NCBI GenBank assembly: GCA_015680905.1
Contig: CM027377.1
Coordinates: 60,533,501-60,597,500, forward strand
DNA from: Coptis chinensis
Lineage: Eukaryota; Streptophyta; Magnoliopsida; Ranunculales; Ranunculaceae
Reading direction: 5' to 3'
DNA: 64,000 nucleotides
A program made the translations under genes and the position numbers. This document shows, piece by piece, positions 45,206-58,937 of this stretch. The notes below the pieces were generated by a model. That model ran no database searches, had not been told where the DNA came from, and was given only the letters and a program-made list of their open reading frames with translations. Position 1 is the stretch's first letter. The number at the start of each line of letters is the position of its first letter.

Positions 45206-46663
45206 AGTAGAGTGTTAGTGTTGAGTGTATGTAAAATGAAGAAGGAAATGAGTATAGATATAAGGAGGTAGAATTCCGCCCATTTTTTGCCAATTTTTTT
45301 TTTATTTCGTTGGAGCATGCAGTAGTGGGAGTGTCGCACAACACTATTAGTAATGTCGCGGATGTTCTGGTAAAAAAAAAATTGTGCGACATTAGAAGTG
45401 GTGCACGACATATTGGGAGTGTTGTGCCGCATCCGAAACGTCAAATTTGCCTCTACGGATGTAGCTAGACACTTGATGCCACCATGTTTGCCTCCACCTA
45501 GAGATGGTTTTTGCCAAAATTCGTAGAGGCAAATTGACACTTGATGCCTCCACCTAGATGCTCTAAATGATTGTCCCTTAAACCAGTAGATAAATTAAAT
45601 ACTATCACCTACCCCCAAATTTCTTTCTTAAATAAGTTTCTTTAAATCTGTTTAGTAGTATAGAAAATACAGAGGAGATCAACTTTGTTGTTTGTGTATG
45701 GCGTTAGCAATATTTTCTACAAAATATGTGAGATATTGTGAGGAAACCAAAAAAATATGAAAAAGCGAAAGAAAAAAAATTACCGAACCTGTTAATAGAA
45801 ACTAATTAACGAAGTAATGTCTAGTATACGGTTCCTAAAGTTCACAATTCATGGGCTTTGGCCAGGAGATAATACTAACCCAAAGACCAAAGTGAATGGA
45901 AGAAACATGGGACTTGGAGTGCACTTCCTCAATTTCACTAACTTAAATTAGGCATTAGATATACAAATTGCATTCATTTTAGGGTAATATTCTAAACAAG
46001 GCAAGAAAAGTGTCATTTCTTCTCAATCCAGGCAAAACACTCAATTTTGACTAATCCAACGGAAATTTGACACTTTTGCCCTTTGTACTTGAGAGACAAA
46101 CTCTCTTTCTCTTCTTACACAACCTGCAACACACTCTCTCTCTCATATGATGTGACCTTATAGTCAACATATACCACAAGATGATCTTAAAGATTCCCAC
46201 TAAAAAATCCGGACCGTTAGATTAAGGTCAAATTAGAGGAAATAAATGGTAGTCTTTTGTTCAATGTAGAGAAGTGGCTATCACATATTGAAGGTAGCAA
46301 TAAATTAAATAACTATCAACAACTTTAATGTCATTACCACACAGACAGCTTATACCTCGGTTTCCGCACTCCCAAACTCCAAAACTTTGTACCAACCTCA
46401 AAAACACAAAAACCTAGTACTTTCTTCTTCTTTCTCATTGTCTTCCCCATTTTCAATTTGTTTATGAAATAATAGAAGAAAACAATAACGCAAACATCAA
46501 CAAAGGTAAAGGTTAAGGTCTCTAAAGGTTATTCCTGTTTTCTTCTTATTGTATAGATGTTGCTTTGCATGGGTTATTGTTGTTGTGGTTCTACAATGTT
46601 TTTGAGGTGGTCCAAAAGTTTCCTTTTGATTGTTTACTATCAAGTATTTACTATCTAGTATTT
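45206..46663. other. No recognised gene; small inverted repeat
   Basis: ATTTGCCTCTACG (45445-45457) is inverted at 45522-45534, and the phrase CACTTGATGCC recurs beside each arm, which looks like a decayed MITE. The remainder is A+T-rich. Confidence 0.45.
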
Positions 46664-47340
46664 TGTCACACCCCAAATTTCCAGACAACAAAAAACAATG
46701 ATATTCAATAATCTGGAAACCTAGGATGAAACGAAAACCTAATACCCTGTAGGTTATCAAACAGGATAAAAAAAACCCAAAATCAAATGAAACCAAAAGA
46801 AACAACTCTTCATTCACAAATAAAAATATTACAATCATTTCAACTTGGAAGGCAAATTAGTTCTGTTTTCTCAAAACAACATGTAGTTTCTTCCCAAGTA
46901 AGATTTCAATCCCAATATACATTTCTAAGAAACTCATATAATAGTACCCATCATTCCCATTTTCCAAATTAACTCACAATATAATACCACTTACCTTCCA
47001 CTTATTAAATGCACATATGATAACTTATTTAAATATGAGTTTGATACAATTTACCTTTACATGCCAGCACATCGTCTTAGGATAGGATATTTACGTCCCT
47101 GCATACAAGATTAACGGATCCTACCCTCCTGTAAAAACAGAGTTAGACATCACAATAAAAAGATTTATCTCAACTAGTCAAATTTCCATTCATAATCAAA
47201 ACATCATTTAATACATTGAATCCTATTTGATACCACATGGTTCGTCCCGCATAGTAGGGAATACCACTTATCCTTACAATAACAGGTCATTCATGGAACA
47301 TTTCATGAATACCTTGGGTCATTCTGACATGCGCTCCTTT
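46664..47340 (-). mobile_element. Partial LTR, same family as the solo LTR at 8874-12096
   Basis: On the plus strand it begins TGTCACACCCCAAATTTCCA, matching the reverse complement of the solo LTR's 3' end. It includes the GATCCTACCCTCCTG segment (about 47117) and the CATTCATGGAACATTTCATG type repeat (about 47290). It stops near 47340. A truncated fossil. Confidence 0.65.
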
Positions 47341-47399
47341 TTGTGTGTGAGATGATATATAGATGATATAGATAGATGATGTAGATGGATGATGGTCGT

Positions 47400-50300
47400 T
47401 GAACAAAATAGAAGCGTATCAAAACCTAATTATCCCTCAATAAGTAAAGGATGAGTAGGGTATCGTTCCACTTTTAAGTGTATGTTATGTGAAGGACAGG
47501 ACTGGAAAGAGGTTTAAGAGATTAAAAACTATGATTGTAGAGATTTTAGATTCTAATGCTAAACTAAACTAAATTAACTAAACTATTGGGAATTTATAAG
47601 AGAGGGAATTCAAGAGATTAGAATCCACTAATACTTTTAATCTATAACCTTCTGCTTCATGGTTGTTCTTACAAGTAGACTACAATTAGGCAATCGAGCG
47701 AGTGTCGATGCCCTCTTGAACGAAACATCGTTAACAATTAACTCTACTTAAGGTTGTTTCTATGTTTATGCTATTAGTATCTTCTTTCCTTTTATGTAAG
47801 CTCAGGCAGCCATTCAATGTATTATCGAGAGCAACATCAAGGAGTACTTCCTAATAGGGTGGTCATTCAATGAATCACCACTTAAGGCAAACACAAAGAA
47901 TACTTCCCCTAGGCAGCCACTCCCTGAGCTACCCCTTCTAAGGCAACACAAAGAATACTTCCCTAACTCTAAAGAACTATACTACTAGAAGAAAAGTAAA
48001 GAACACTAGCATGATATTAATATTGCAAAACATAAACCCTATTCTATACTTCCATCCCCTGGTGTGGGCAATGGAACTAATAACTAAAAACATAAAGAAC
48101 TAACCTGATTGAAGAACACCATGAACCAGAAGAATCATTAAACCTTAAGCATTGGCTTCATCTCCTCCTTTGAAAGAGAAGATTAACATTCCATAAAGAC
48201 GGAAGAACACGAAGAACGAGAAGAAGAAGAGTCGAAGAACATAAGACTAGAAAGACTAATTTATTAAGACTCAGCTAGTTAAAACTGAATTTTTTATTAT
48301 TAATCTCTCTCTGCCTCAAGTTCTAGAGACAAGAATATAAGTGAATTGGCAAATTACATGAGGCACTTAGGTCCTCTATTTATAGGGGTTACAATGAGTT
48401 CTAGAAGCATTCCAACCCGTCATTTGTTTCCTAATACAAATAGATTTCTTTCAGAGTCCGACTCTCTCTCCAAAACTGAGAAGGAATTGGCTACAGTGTC
48501 ATTTCATGCGTCTGGATGCACGATCCATGCATCTCAGACGCGAGCAATGCGTCTGGACGTGCGATCCATGTGTCCCAAACGTGAGCAATGCGTCTGGATG
48601 CGCGATCCATGCGTCCCAGACGAGGAAGTATATTTTGTCTCTTCTACTCTATCCTTCTATCCTCTTTTGCGGGATTTGGTCCAAGCAACGAATCCTTTGG
48701 CCTTGGGCTTCCAAATAGGCTTTAAAATAGGTCCAAGTCGTATCTTTAATAGCTTTAATTCCTTGGCTTCTCCATGATTGTCCATAGGCTTCCCATGTGA
48801 TCCTTAATGCTCCGAATTGCTCCGTTTTACCCCTTTTTCTCTAATATTCTACAAAACTTTCTCTTTCACCTGTAGAATCATAAAACATAACTTACAAACA
48901 CTATTAGTCTACTAAGATAGCTAAACAAGAGGCATAATCGAGGGTTAAATTGCACTTTTTGAGCACTTATCACAACTCCCAACTAGCCTTTTGCTAGTCT
49001 CTTAGCAAATAAGATAAAATATAGATAAGTGATCAAAATCACATCCTAATAACAAAAATATAATCCTAACTCATTTTCGCAGGCATCGCGATTGTATTTA
49101 CCATATGCAACAAGACTTTAAACCTTTAAGTTCCCCAAAAAGGACGAGTTATAGTCTCGTGAGGGTTTTCAGGTGATATACTTACAAAATCAATCAATAG
49201 CATGTTCAAGAATGATAGTATTTTTCAGAGAGAGAAATTCCTTACCCACTTAGTGCTTACTCCAACAGATGGTCTCCATTGCTAACTACATTGCTGCAAA
49301 GACTCATAGATTATGATGGGAGATAGTAAAAATTGACAAAATTCTCAATCAAGGCTTATGTGTGTACTTAGTCAATCTCCTATACTCTCTTATCCAAGAA
49401 ACGGAATCCCTAGTTTAACATAGGTAGATAATCTCGACTTTTAATCCTCACCGGTCATACTCTCAGAAAAGAATCTCTTAAAAGATGGTCTACTATTTTA
49501 CCTCATGTATGTGGGGAAAATAATAATGAATACGAACATCCCACATACTACCTTGAAAAACAGACTTCTAGATGACAGTAGTCTCATGGAAAGAATGTCA
49601 ATCACATATGAAGTGTCGGGTCCTTCACTTTAGCATCCTCTCACCTATTCTAGGCTTCGTATCATACTATAGTGATAAGACATGGGTTGTAACTTGGCTT
49701 GGGTATTGGTTTATGAAGGAAAGGTAAAAAGGATTCTAAGGTTGTTTATGAAAACACTAAGGGTTTTACTTCATTCTTTGGAAGATTTCTTCAAATTCTA
49801 TATTGCAGAGAAAATTCTTCCTTTGTCTTAGCTTTTCCATCTATTCTGTTCAACTTATTTTATTTTTTTAGTTTTTTTTTTTTTTTTTTTTTTAACTCAG
49901 TGGTATATCCTTGATTAGTACTGGATATGCTTGTTTTCCACTAGCTTCTTTCACTTAGAATAGAATGATGGTTTTCATTGTATCTTTCTGATATTTCCTT
50001 GTAATCTTCCTTTTGTGCTCTTTCTTCCTCCTTGTTCCCCTCGTATTCTCATAAACATATGGGTATGGCTGATAAAGGTTTTTGGCTATACTGCTTGTCT
50101 GGAGTTGGGTAAAGGGTAAAGGGTTTTATGAAAGAAAATAGCTTATTGTAAGGTTCAAAAGGGTTTAACATGATGGTCCTACTAGGTGGGATAAAGGCTG
50201 AATGGGTTCACTACTTGACTTATCAGTATGATACTCTGTTTCGAATAGAGTACAAGACCTAATGGCTATCTCCCCAGTTGATGTCACTTCGTGATTAACC

Positions 50301-50514
50301 AAATTAACAAATAATGAGACTATATTACAACGACATAAATAACTGAAAGATGTTGAGTCACTATGACTCGGATTTTTCGTAAGAACTCTCCAAAGAATGG
50401 GTATAAAGCTCAAGTCTCACGGGCTAAGTCTAAAAAAAATATACTTCCAGTTTACTAGGGGTTAAATCTCTCTTCTAGCAAAAGTACACAAAACTGACCA
50501 AGTACTATGGTGGT
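47400..50514 (-). mobile_element. 3' LTR and 3' internal part of a second Ty3/gypsy family
   Basis: Read on the minus strand, a purine-rich tract at about 48975-48990 precedes the LTR start TGATAAGTGCTC (ends at 48972 on the plus strand). The LTR extends to about 47400 (end approximate). The internal part (48973-50514) resembles the corresponding non-coding 3' region of the neighbouring family (for example ACCATATGCAACAAG and CTCGTGAG blocks), but the LTRs differ. It is interrupted at 50515 by another LTR element, so it is older than that insertion. No gag or pol is visible here. Confidence 0.65.
48508..48625. repeat. 41-bp tandem repeats with internal palindromes in an LTR
   Basis: Units start GCGTCTGGATGCACGATCCA at 48508, 48549 and 48590 (last one partial). 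Each has CGTCTGG facing CCAGACG or a close variant, so each unit can fold. The G+C content is well above the surroundings. Located in the U3 of the minus-strand LTR, where enhancer repeats are common. Confidence 0.85.
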
Positions 50515-51574
50515 TGATAACCCGTAAAAACAATAGAATCCTAAATATTAATGCTACAAGAACACTAATACGTAATCCTACCGTTCTTACGTTTAAATCA
50601 ATTCTTCTTACTCTCAAAACATAATCATGCAATACAACGAGTAAGGATTTCGTTCCACTCTTAAACCTCAAGACTTAAACAAATTCAACTAATCAAACCC
50701 AAAGGGAACAATGGTGAGAGTAATGATTTGATGTGAAATTTCTATTCTACCATTCCCAACAATTGAATCTAAACAAGACATAATATAAAGATTTGAACTT
50801 TATGAAATTTAACTAATCTAAATTAAACAATAAAAAAAAAATCTAATTAATAACTAAGCATTGAATAACAAGTAAATAATGAAATTAGATCTAAGAATTG
50901 TAATTGACAAATCGAAATTGAATCAATAACAACTATTTTATTATCTAATTCAAGGGAGAACAATCATTCAATACTAAATTTAAAACAAGAATAAAAACTA
51001 ATTACTTTACTCTAAAACTAGATCTAGAACTAAGGTTTAATGGAGGCTAACTAATCTAGGTCTAACTTTTTCTAACCCTAAACTCCATTAACATTAGCTT
51101 CCTAACCTAACTGCCATTAACAAAGAATGAAGCTTTTGTTTTTATACATCCAGATCCAAAAATCGTGCATGGGCTTGGAGCCATGCTTTGGGCCAGAGAA
51201 TCAGGCCCAAAACCCAATTCTTTCGGTCCAAAAAGGCCTCTTCAGCTGCAGTTCGCTTCAACAGACTTTTCGTCCACTTCTGCTCCTCTGATTGGGTCAA
51301 GGCTCAGACCATTGGAAAGCTCTTTCCGAGCCGGTCGTTTTGACATAAGGTAGGCCCAATTCCGAGGTCTGAGTCCAAAGATATGGCATTCGGAAGTTCT
51401 TCTCGATTTGCTGCTCCTTTATCTCGCTAAAAGGGGCGCAGTTCCGCACATAATGGACTTTGAAGCCTGAAATGCATAAAACACGTATCAGTATTAACTC
51501 TTACTTATTATTCACATAATTGGTCTAACAGTATGATTATTAAGGGGTTAAAACTACAGTTTTGGGCTCTTATC
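50515..51574 (-). mobile_element. LTR (3' LTR of the minus-strand gypsy array)
   Basis: Bounded by TGATAACCCG (50515) and GGGCTCTTATCA (51574), 1,060 bp. Immediately right is the purine-rich tract of the element (reverse complement of ACCACCCCAAAC), as expected for a 3' LTR read on the minus strand. The left flank is GTGGT and the other flank should lie beyond 64000. Confidence 0.85.
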
Positions 51575-54500
51575 AAACCACCCCAAACAAAGATTTTGCT
51601 TGTCCTCAAGCAAAGATGAGAAATTAGAATAAGTGACCAAAAATGGAGTTCTAACTACTCTCGTTTTAGCTGAGTGCGATTGCATTGACCATATGCAACA
51701 AGGCCTTAAACCACTAGGAATTCCCCTAGTGGACGAAGTTATAGCCTCGTGAGAGTTTTCCAATGAAGGTACTCACAAACTTCGCGTCTATACTACAACG
51801 ACTTCGAAATAAAACTATTGTTTTCTCATTCATGTCTCAACTATCTATACATCTCACTAGCAAATACATAAGAATAACCCAAATGGAACCCTAAGCTAAT
51901 ATATGCATAATAATCAATCATCTATAATAAACATATAACAATGAGTAATACTATGAAATGTAATAGCAGGTCCGTTTTCAAAACTTCGGATTAAGCGTCC
52001 TTAAGTAGGTCCTCACATAAATGTCAAGACAAAAATCACTCGATTTTTCGCTCAAGTTTTCGCTACTCTCCGGTGTGCGGTGGGCACACTTTACCTTACA
52101 ATCTCAATGACACACAAGGAAGCCTGAGTCGATCAAACACAACCGCCACTTACTATCACACTAACCTATTCCTAATCGAGCTAGAGGTCTTTTATTAGGT
52201 GTTGCGGGGATTAGGAGATGGTTTAAGAAGGAAGGAAATGGATATACAAAAGGACAAGTCTGAGATAATAGAGTCTTCATATTATATAACTTAGAGAAAA
52301 CCTTGTTATTTTCTTTTGCTTCTATACTTTGTTTCCATCATTAGCCATATTTTTCTTTTTCTTTTCTTTGGCTTTTGACTCCCTTTTATTCTATTTTTGG
52401 AGTTTTTTATTTATTTCTATTTTTCTTTTTCTTTTCTTTTCTTTGGATGGAAACTTCTTTTCTTTTTCTGAAGCAACTAACTAATTTTTGTTTACACAGG
52501 TTTTTCTCTTCTTCTTTCTTCACTCATTCTATTCTCAGACTTATTCTAGATTGGGTAAGTTGAATTTTTTATTTTGTTTTGTTTTTGTAAAAGGGTAAAG
52601 GAATTGTGGTTTATGGAAGGCTAAAGAAAGGCTCAGAGGGGCGACTAGCGGAAAATAATTTATAGGTTTGAATTTCTGGCTATATCGATCCAAAGAGGGC
52701 CTAAATTCTCGCTTAGGATATGGCATAGTGATCAAGCAAGTGGACGTGTGATTTCTCTATCGGATTTTACTTCTCCCTTGTGTCATTTTCAAATATTTCG
52801 CTCATATAAGGCTTTAGGCTATATTCTCACAGGATTTGTAGAATAAGTACTCTAGCCTAGATTTGAAACTTACTACTAACAATCATAGATACTCATGTAA
52901 TATATTTATAGAGAGATGCAAAGATTATTACCTACATATTAACCTAAGTTTCTAACAATTATTCTCGATGCAAAAGCTTCATTGAGACTTCTAGATTGTT
53001 AAGAGCATAGAAAGAAAACAATACCAATATTCCTAAGTGTATAGCATAAACTTATTTATTTATATTTTTGAAATTTTTAACTTGAAAACAAATGCATATT
53101 ATACATATCTATATCCTAACAGATGCCTTTTAATTACACGTGATTTCTATGCCCCCCAAACAAGAAGAATGCTTTGTCCTCAAAGCATTTAAATAAAGAG
53201 GGTAGAAAAATACCATGGAAATGCGTGAAATTCGGAACATCCGCAAAAAAAAGGTTAGAATATACTAATATAGGAAATAAAACCGACGAACTCTATAAGA
53301 GTTCCACCCATTATGGGGTTAAGCAATTAAATTGCTTGGGACATAAGCGGACACTAACCGAAACTAAAAACTTACCTCCATTCGTTTTTTTCGTCATCCT
53401 CCTCTTCTATAAAGAAGTGAGGTTCCTTCGCATCCTGCCATGCCATTATAATTTGCCAAGCTTGCCGCCATTTATCATCTACGGATCCTAACTTGTTAAA
53501 GCCACTTGGTCGGATGGGGTGTAAGGGGTGCAACGATGAGGTTGTATCCTCCACCCTCGCCAAGTCATTACCGCGGAAAGATCGAATAATAGAATTGGTG
53601 GGTCTCACAATGTCGACCCCAACCCAAATCAGTGAAACGGGCACAAAACAGGGAAGAAACATAGTATAATACGGCAAACTAATATAGGCATAAGAAGATA
53701 CTTATGCCTCATGCTATGGGCTCGTGCTAAACTAGACATTAAGGTCTTAGGAAGGTCATATAGCAGCGTTCCTCGCTAAAGCAAGGAAAACATCGCAAAG
53801 TGGCATCATTCGCGAGAAGAAAAATGCCACTCCTTTTAATATGTTTAGCATGATAACGAACATTACCGTATCACATTAAGGGACAAGCTACCAAGGGCTA
53901 CGTTATATGTCCCTTGGTCCTCTACACGGAAAATCTTGGGACCCATAAGCCTCATGCAAAAGTCATAAGTGTAGACATGCATATTATCTACCCAATAGCA
54001 TCATGGGTCTTGTATTTCACCGGGCATGGCAAGTCCAAGAACAAATGCTAGCAAGAACCATAAGCGGTTCCCGAAAACTACGCGTGTGATCACCTCACAA
54101 AACCAAGCACCATAAGTAGTGCTTTGCAACAAATCTTTTGAAAGACTGTTCCGGTATTATTATAGGAGATGTCATCTCGAACTACGCTCCGAACAGCTCT
54201 GCGAATGAACGGGAACAACCCGCTGAAAACTGGAATTTTTCTGGTCGGTCGACGGAATCGGCCAGTGGCGCTTCAACTAGAAGGGCTGGCGAGTCGCGCT
54301 CGCGGTATTTAGAATCGGTGTTTGTTTGAGTCGCCGAGTCGTTGGTATGGGCGAGGGATGGTCGCACTCTAGGTCCGAAAGGCTGAGGGTGGTCGCGGTT
54401 CGACAAAATTCTTCAAAAAAAAGTAAAGGCAGGCGGCAGCGCTCGACAAAGCCTTGGCCGGCCGTAGTACCGAAACCGGAGTTTAGAGCAAAAAGAAGGT

Positions 54501-54687
54501 AAAACTTGGAGTGGAAAGCGTTTTTTTTTTTTTTTTTTTTACAAGGGAGTGAGGTGGGGGTAAGAATAGGAAGTTTAGTGATCAAGCATGGAAAAACCAA
54601 ACACCCCACCCCCAAACAAATTTTTGAAAACAGGTTTGTAAAAATTTGTTTTAAAACGTGGGTCTTTTAAAGTCAGATTCCCTAGAC

Positions 54688-55410
54688 TTAAAGTGATATA
54701 TATGTATTTACATGCAGTTTCCCATATATCAATAATCTAAACAATTGTGGATCTTTCCATAAATAGTTAACATGGAATGCACCATCAAACAGAATTAAGC
54801 TCCAAGATTTCCTATGACGTAGCTTAGTGGAATGAGAGTAAAGCCTTATAGATCTAAAACCTAATCGAGCATACAGTTTCTTCTTTGTCCTCCTACGAAG
54901 GGAATGCCAAGTAAATGAACATGAGAAAATTGATGGTTGTGGAAAATACGTAGGATGTGGATAATTTTGAGAAGGGAAAAATGGAAAAAATGAAAAAGTG
55001 TTCGGTGGCTTGTCCTTGGGTGTTACTTCTTCACTAGTTGGTTTTAGATAGTTATGAAGCATAGGAGAAACACCAAGGTCAAGTACAAACTCAATGGTTC
55101 TTTGAAAAGGTAGAGGGCGAGGAACATTCATGATGGAAGGTGAATGAGTGACATGAGGATGTGAGGTGGGTGAATGGTGTTCAACTAGTGTTCTTAGGTC
55201 TATATCATCAGAGGCCTTGAGATATGCAAGACATTCCTCAATAGGTGGGTAAGAAGAATCACTGGGATAAAGGGCAAAAAATTCTTCTTCCATCATGGCG
55301 TCAAGAGATGAATGGATGTCAATAGGAGAGAACTCAAGGAGTCGAAGGAAATCTTCCTCGATGTTATCTACGCCTAGGGAGTAGAAATTGTGATCCTTGT
55401 CTTCTTCCAT
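54688..55410 (-). CDS. 240-residue frame of unknown function in the gypsy element
   Basis: A long uninterrupted frame starting MEEDKDHNFYSLGVDNIEED, rich in acidic residues at first and Pro/Ser/His in the middle, ending basic. No domain recognised. A related segment reappears in the next element near 63700-64000. It lies after the protease, where many plant gypsy elements have a poorly conserved spacer before reverse transcriptase. Treated as part of a retroelement fossil. Confidence 0.4.
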   Translation of the reverse strand: MEEDKDHNFYSLGVDNIEEDFLRLLEFSPIDIHSSLDAMMEEEFFALYPSDSSYPPIEECLAYLKASDDIDLRTLVEHHSPTSHPHVTHSPSIMNVPRPLPFQRTIEFVLDLGVSPMLHNYLKPTSEEVTPKDKPPNTFSFFPFFPSQNYPHPTYFPQPSIFSCSFTWHSLRRRTKKKLYARLGFRSIRLYSHSTKLRHRKSWSLILFDGAFHVNYLWKDPQLFRLLIYGKLHVNTYISL

Positions 55411-55483
55411 AAGAGGGTATCTACTAGTGTGGGGACTAAAGTGTCACCGCGACTAATGTGAGGTACAAAACTCTCAATGGACT

Positions 55484-55681
55484 TCACTTCCCCCCTTCTA
55501 CAGGCAAATCTAGTTGTCCCCGTGTTTGTCTAAACATGTTAACTTCTACGTAAAGATTTCCAAAAGTAAGAGTCATTGAGCCATCCCGACAATTAATTTG
55601 GGCATTGGCGGTTGCCAAGAAAGGACGCCCTAAGATGATAGGAATGGAATCATGAGCAACTTCTCGTGTCAAGAATAACAA
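55484..55681 (-). pseudogene. Retroelement aspartic-protease remnant
   Basis: Reads PIILGRPFLATANAQINCRD and MTLTFGN, the C-terminal half of a Ty3/gypsy protease. Part of the fossil element at 51575-58939. Confidence 0.7.
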
Positions 55682-56427
55682 AGTCTATTTGGATAGTAAA
55701 AATCCCGAACTTTAACGAGAATATTTTCAACTACACCCCCTTGGAATACTTAATAGAACGATCGGCTAACCGCAAAGTCATTTTGGTTGGTTGAAGTTTT
55801 GTTAGACCTAGTTGTTTATATAAATAAAAAGGGAGTAAGTTAACTTTTCGCCCCGTGTCTAATAAAGCGGTTGTTATGAAGGTATCACCTAAGGTGCATT
55901 GTCTGATAGGATCGACCAGTGGTCCTTGTACTTAACAATTCCGTTATGTTCGAGGATAAAAGGGATATTGTTGGAGTTAAGAATGCTTCGGGGGTATGTT
56001 GGTTTTCCTCTTCTTGGTGCACAACTCTTTTAGAAACTTAGCGTGTCCAGTAGACTTTTTATAGCTTCTAGAAAAGGTAGGTTTATAGTCAAATTTTTAA
56101 ACACTTCCCTAATCTCATCAAAATTCTCGTCCTTTTTAAACACAACTAGTCTTTGGGGATATGGTGCTTTATCACTATTTTTAGCGAAGGGATAAAAGTT
56201 TTATTAGTCTTTGCTTTATCTCTAGCCGTTTTCCAACTAGGTGTCCATATTGGAACCTCTGGTGTAGGGTCTTCACTTTCTATTATTGGGTCTTGTAATG
56301 TTTTCCCTTTTGGTTGTGGTTTAACCGGTATTTCTACGGTTGTAGGGTCTTGAGTTTCTATTATAGTATTTGGTATGGTATCATTTTTAGTTTTTGCGGG
56401 TAATCTTTAGGCATAGTCACTTGGTTA

Positions 56428-57650
56428 TCAACTACTGCATACGAGCGAAGGGTAGTGGATCACCAGTAGGTCCCCTTGGTTTATATTACCATTACACTGA
56501 ATACTTTTTATTTCGAAGGTGGTGTTTGTTGACTTAGGATTAGGCATTGCTTGACTTGGAAACACGCCGGTTTGGTTATTATTTTGGTTAGAAGACATGT
56601 CAATAACCTTTTGGCACAAAGACTGCATCATTTGCATCGTTTGTTTCATCATATTAGAGTTTTGATCATGCTGATCTTTCATCAAGTTGGAGTTTTGTTG
56701 CATAATTTGATTTTGTTTCTCCAACAAGGTCACTACTACTTTGTCTGTAGATGGTTGTATTGGAATTAAAGCTTGTTGAGCATTCATGTCTTGATGTTGA
56801 TAGTTCTGGGTACTAAACCTCTATTCTGGTCACCTAAGTTCCCTTGTCCTTGATGTTGAGTTAACTGGTTGAAGTGTGATGGTTGTGGTGGTGTTTGTGC
56901 ATAGAAAAAGAGGACAATAGAAGTCGGAATGCTCAAGACTACAATGACATTACAACGAAAGTAGAGTTAATGTTCATGGTGGAGTGGGTTGTTGTTGAAC
57001 AGAGATGGCATCTACCTTTTTAGTGAGGGCATCGATAAGAGTTTTAAGCTTCGGGATCATGTTTAACCTCACGAGAAGAAAGAGAGGAGCGGGAGGAATC
57101 GTTACCTCCCCAATTGTTGTTCCTCTTAGATTGATCTTCTAAGAATGTATAAGCCTCCAAGGCTCCTTTACTAAGAAAACTACCCCGGACATGATATCTA
57201 GAACCTCCTTATGATAATGTGAAAGCCCCTTGAAGAAAGAACGAACAAAGCGTGTCTTTTCAAGATTATTATGATGGGCATTCAACGAGAGAAGATCGCT
57301 GAAACGATTCCGTGCCTCCTCGAAAAGGATTCATGAGGATTACGGGTGAAGAAATGAATCTTGTGAAGCATTTCATCTGTCTTTAGTGGTGGGTAAAATT
57401 GTTCCATGAACAATTGAACAAGTTGAGCCCATGAGTCCACAGAGTTTGGCGTTTGGGCAAGTTAACCAAGACGCCCCTTTGTCGGCTAGGGTGAAAGGAA
57501 ACACCCTAAGTTTAACTTGTTTCGGACTTACGCTAGGATGATGGAATGTAGTGAGAACTTGGTCTATCCTACGATGTCTTTGGTAAGGCTTCTCATGGTC
57601 TAAACCATGAAAAACCGGTAACAAGTTAAATATATTAGGGGGATTGAAAA
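56428..57650 (-). pseudogene. Retroelement gag remnant
   Basis: The N-terminal part (57373-57624) has the capsid-like pattern KLRVFPFTLADKGASWL. The C-terminal part (56428-56787) is Gln/Asn/Met-rich. Broken in a few places; part of the fossil element. Confidence 0.7.
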
Positions 57651-58921
57651 TCCCCCACTAGGTCGGCAAGAACGATGCGACTTAGGGCCATCGTTTAGGG
57701 CTTTATAAAAATCGAGAGAGAGGAGTCTCTTGTTCTTTAGCCATTGATGTAAGTGTAGTGTGTGAAAATTCTAGATAGGCGTGTTGTATTTATTTCTATG
57801 AAAAACAAGCCCGATTATACTAGAATTAAAACTCCTCCCGGACGTAAGAGGCGAGGTGGAAGAAGGAGTACTGAATGCCTCCCTTGCTACGCGTTTGAAT
57901 AGCGTCTTGTATCACAGCGATTTCAGTGTATTTAACAAGTTAGAAACACTAAATAACTTTAAGGAATAAAAATTTGCATTTTTCTGTGAAAATTGGGCTA
58001 TTCACACTGAATTTTCCCTTGAGGGCGCGAGTGGGCGCGAGTTGGGCGCGAGTGCCCTCTGTTTTGTCGAATGTCCAGTGTTTTGGGCGCGGGTCGCGCT
58101 CCAGGGTTTTCAAGTTTTAGGCCTTTTATCGTACTCTAAAAAATCTGAAATTTTTACAGTAATTTGCTAAGACGCCTATCAAGTAGTCTGTAAAATTTCA
58201 GATCAATCGGAGCTGTGAAAGTCCCTCTACAGCCCTTCAAAGTTTGCGAAACGGTTTTCGGACACAATACAAACAACCGAATGGTTAACCCATCAAAAAA
58301 AATCCAAAAATTGCCAAATTTTTACTGGAGACTTCTGACAGATCCTACTTGTTCCTGTAAAAAATTTAGAGCGATTGGAGTTCTACAACCTCTCCTTATT
58401 GGCTGGTGTTTCAGATAATAAGTGTTTGCAACACTGCAGAAACACACTGGAAACACTCTACTATTTAGGAGGTCAAAACAAATCAAAAACTCATCAAATT
58501 TTTACTAAAAACTCCTTAGTTAGGATAGATACTCCTGTAAAAATTATAGAATTTTTAGAACTCCCTAAGTAACCTTACTCGTCTGTTTTTCAAGAACATA
58601 CGGTGTGAAAACTGAAATGCAGCACTGTAAAGATCGTATTTTTTTCACAAGGTAAAACAACTTTGAAAAATCTGAAAATATTCCAGTAAATCAACAACAC
58701 ATTAAATAATATGTATGAAAATTTTCAGAATTTTCGAAAATTTAGAAATACCTTCACCGCAGTGTTTTTCTCTGTGAATCCGAGCCCCTATGCCTGAAAA
58801 AAATTGAGCGGTTCCGAAAATTCAAGAAACAAGAATGAAAAATTAAAAGGGTGGGTGGGTAGAGAATGGGGGATTGCCCCTTGGATTCAAGCAATTGAAT
58901 TCTTGTCATGAACGAGATTAA

Positions 58922-58937
58922 GATGGCAGCGGCGCCA
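58922..58937 (-). other. Primer-binding site, tRNA-Asp type
   Basis: On the minus strand TGGCGCCGCTGCC begins two bases after the LTR end at 58940. It differs by one base in 13 from the complement of the plant tRNA-Asp 3' end (TGGCGCCGTTGCC), the primer used by Athila-type elements. Confidence 0.75.

Noticed and set aside
48508-48625. Regular repeats that might suggest a CRISPR-like array
   Set aside because: Units are contiguous 41-bp tandem copies with no unique spacers and lie in an LTR of a plant genome.
51165-51353. 62-residue frame and its counterparts at 437-655
   Set aside because: Conserved because it is the U3 of LTR copies, not because it codes.
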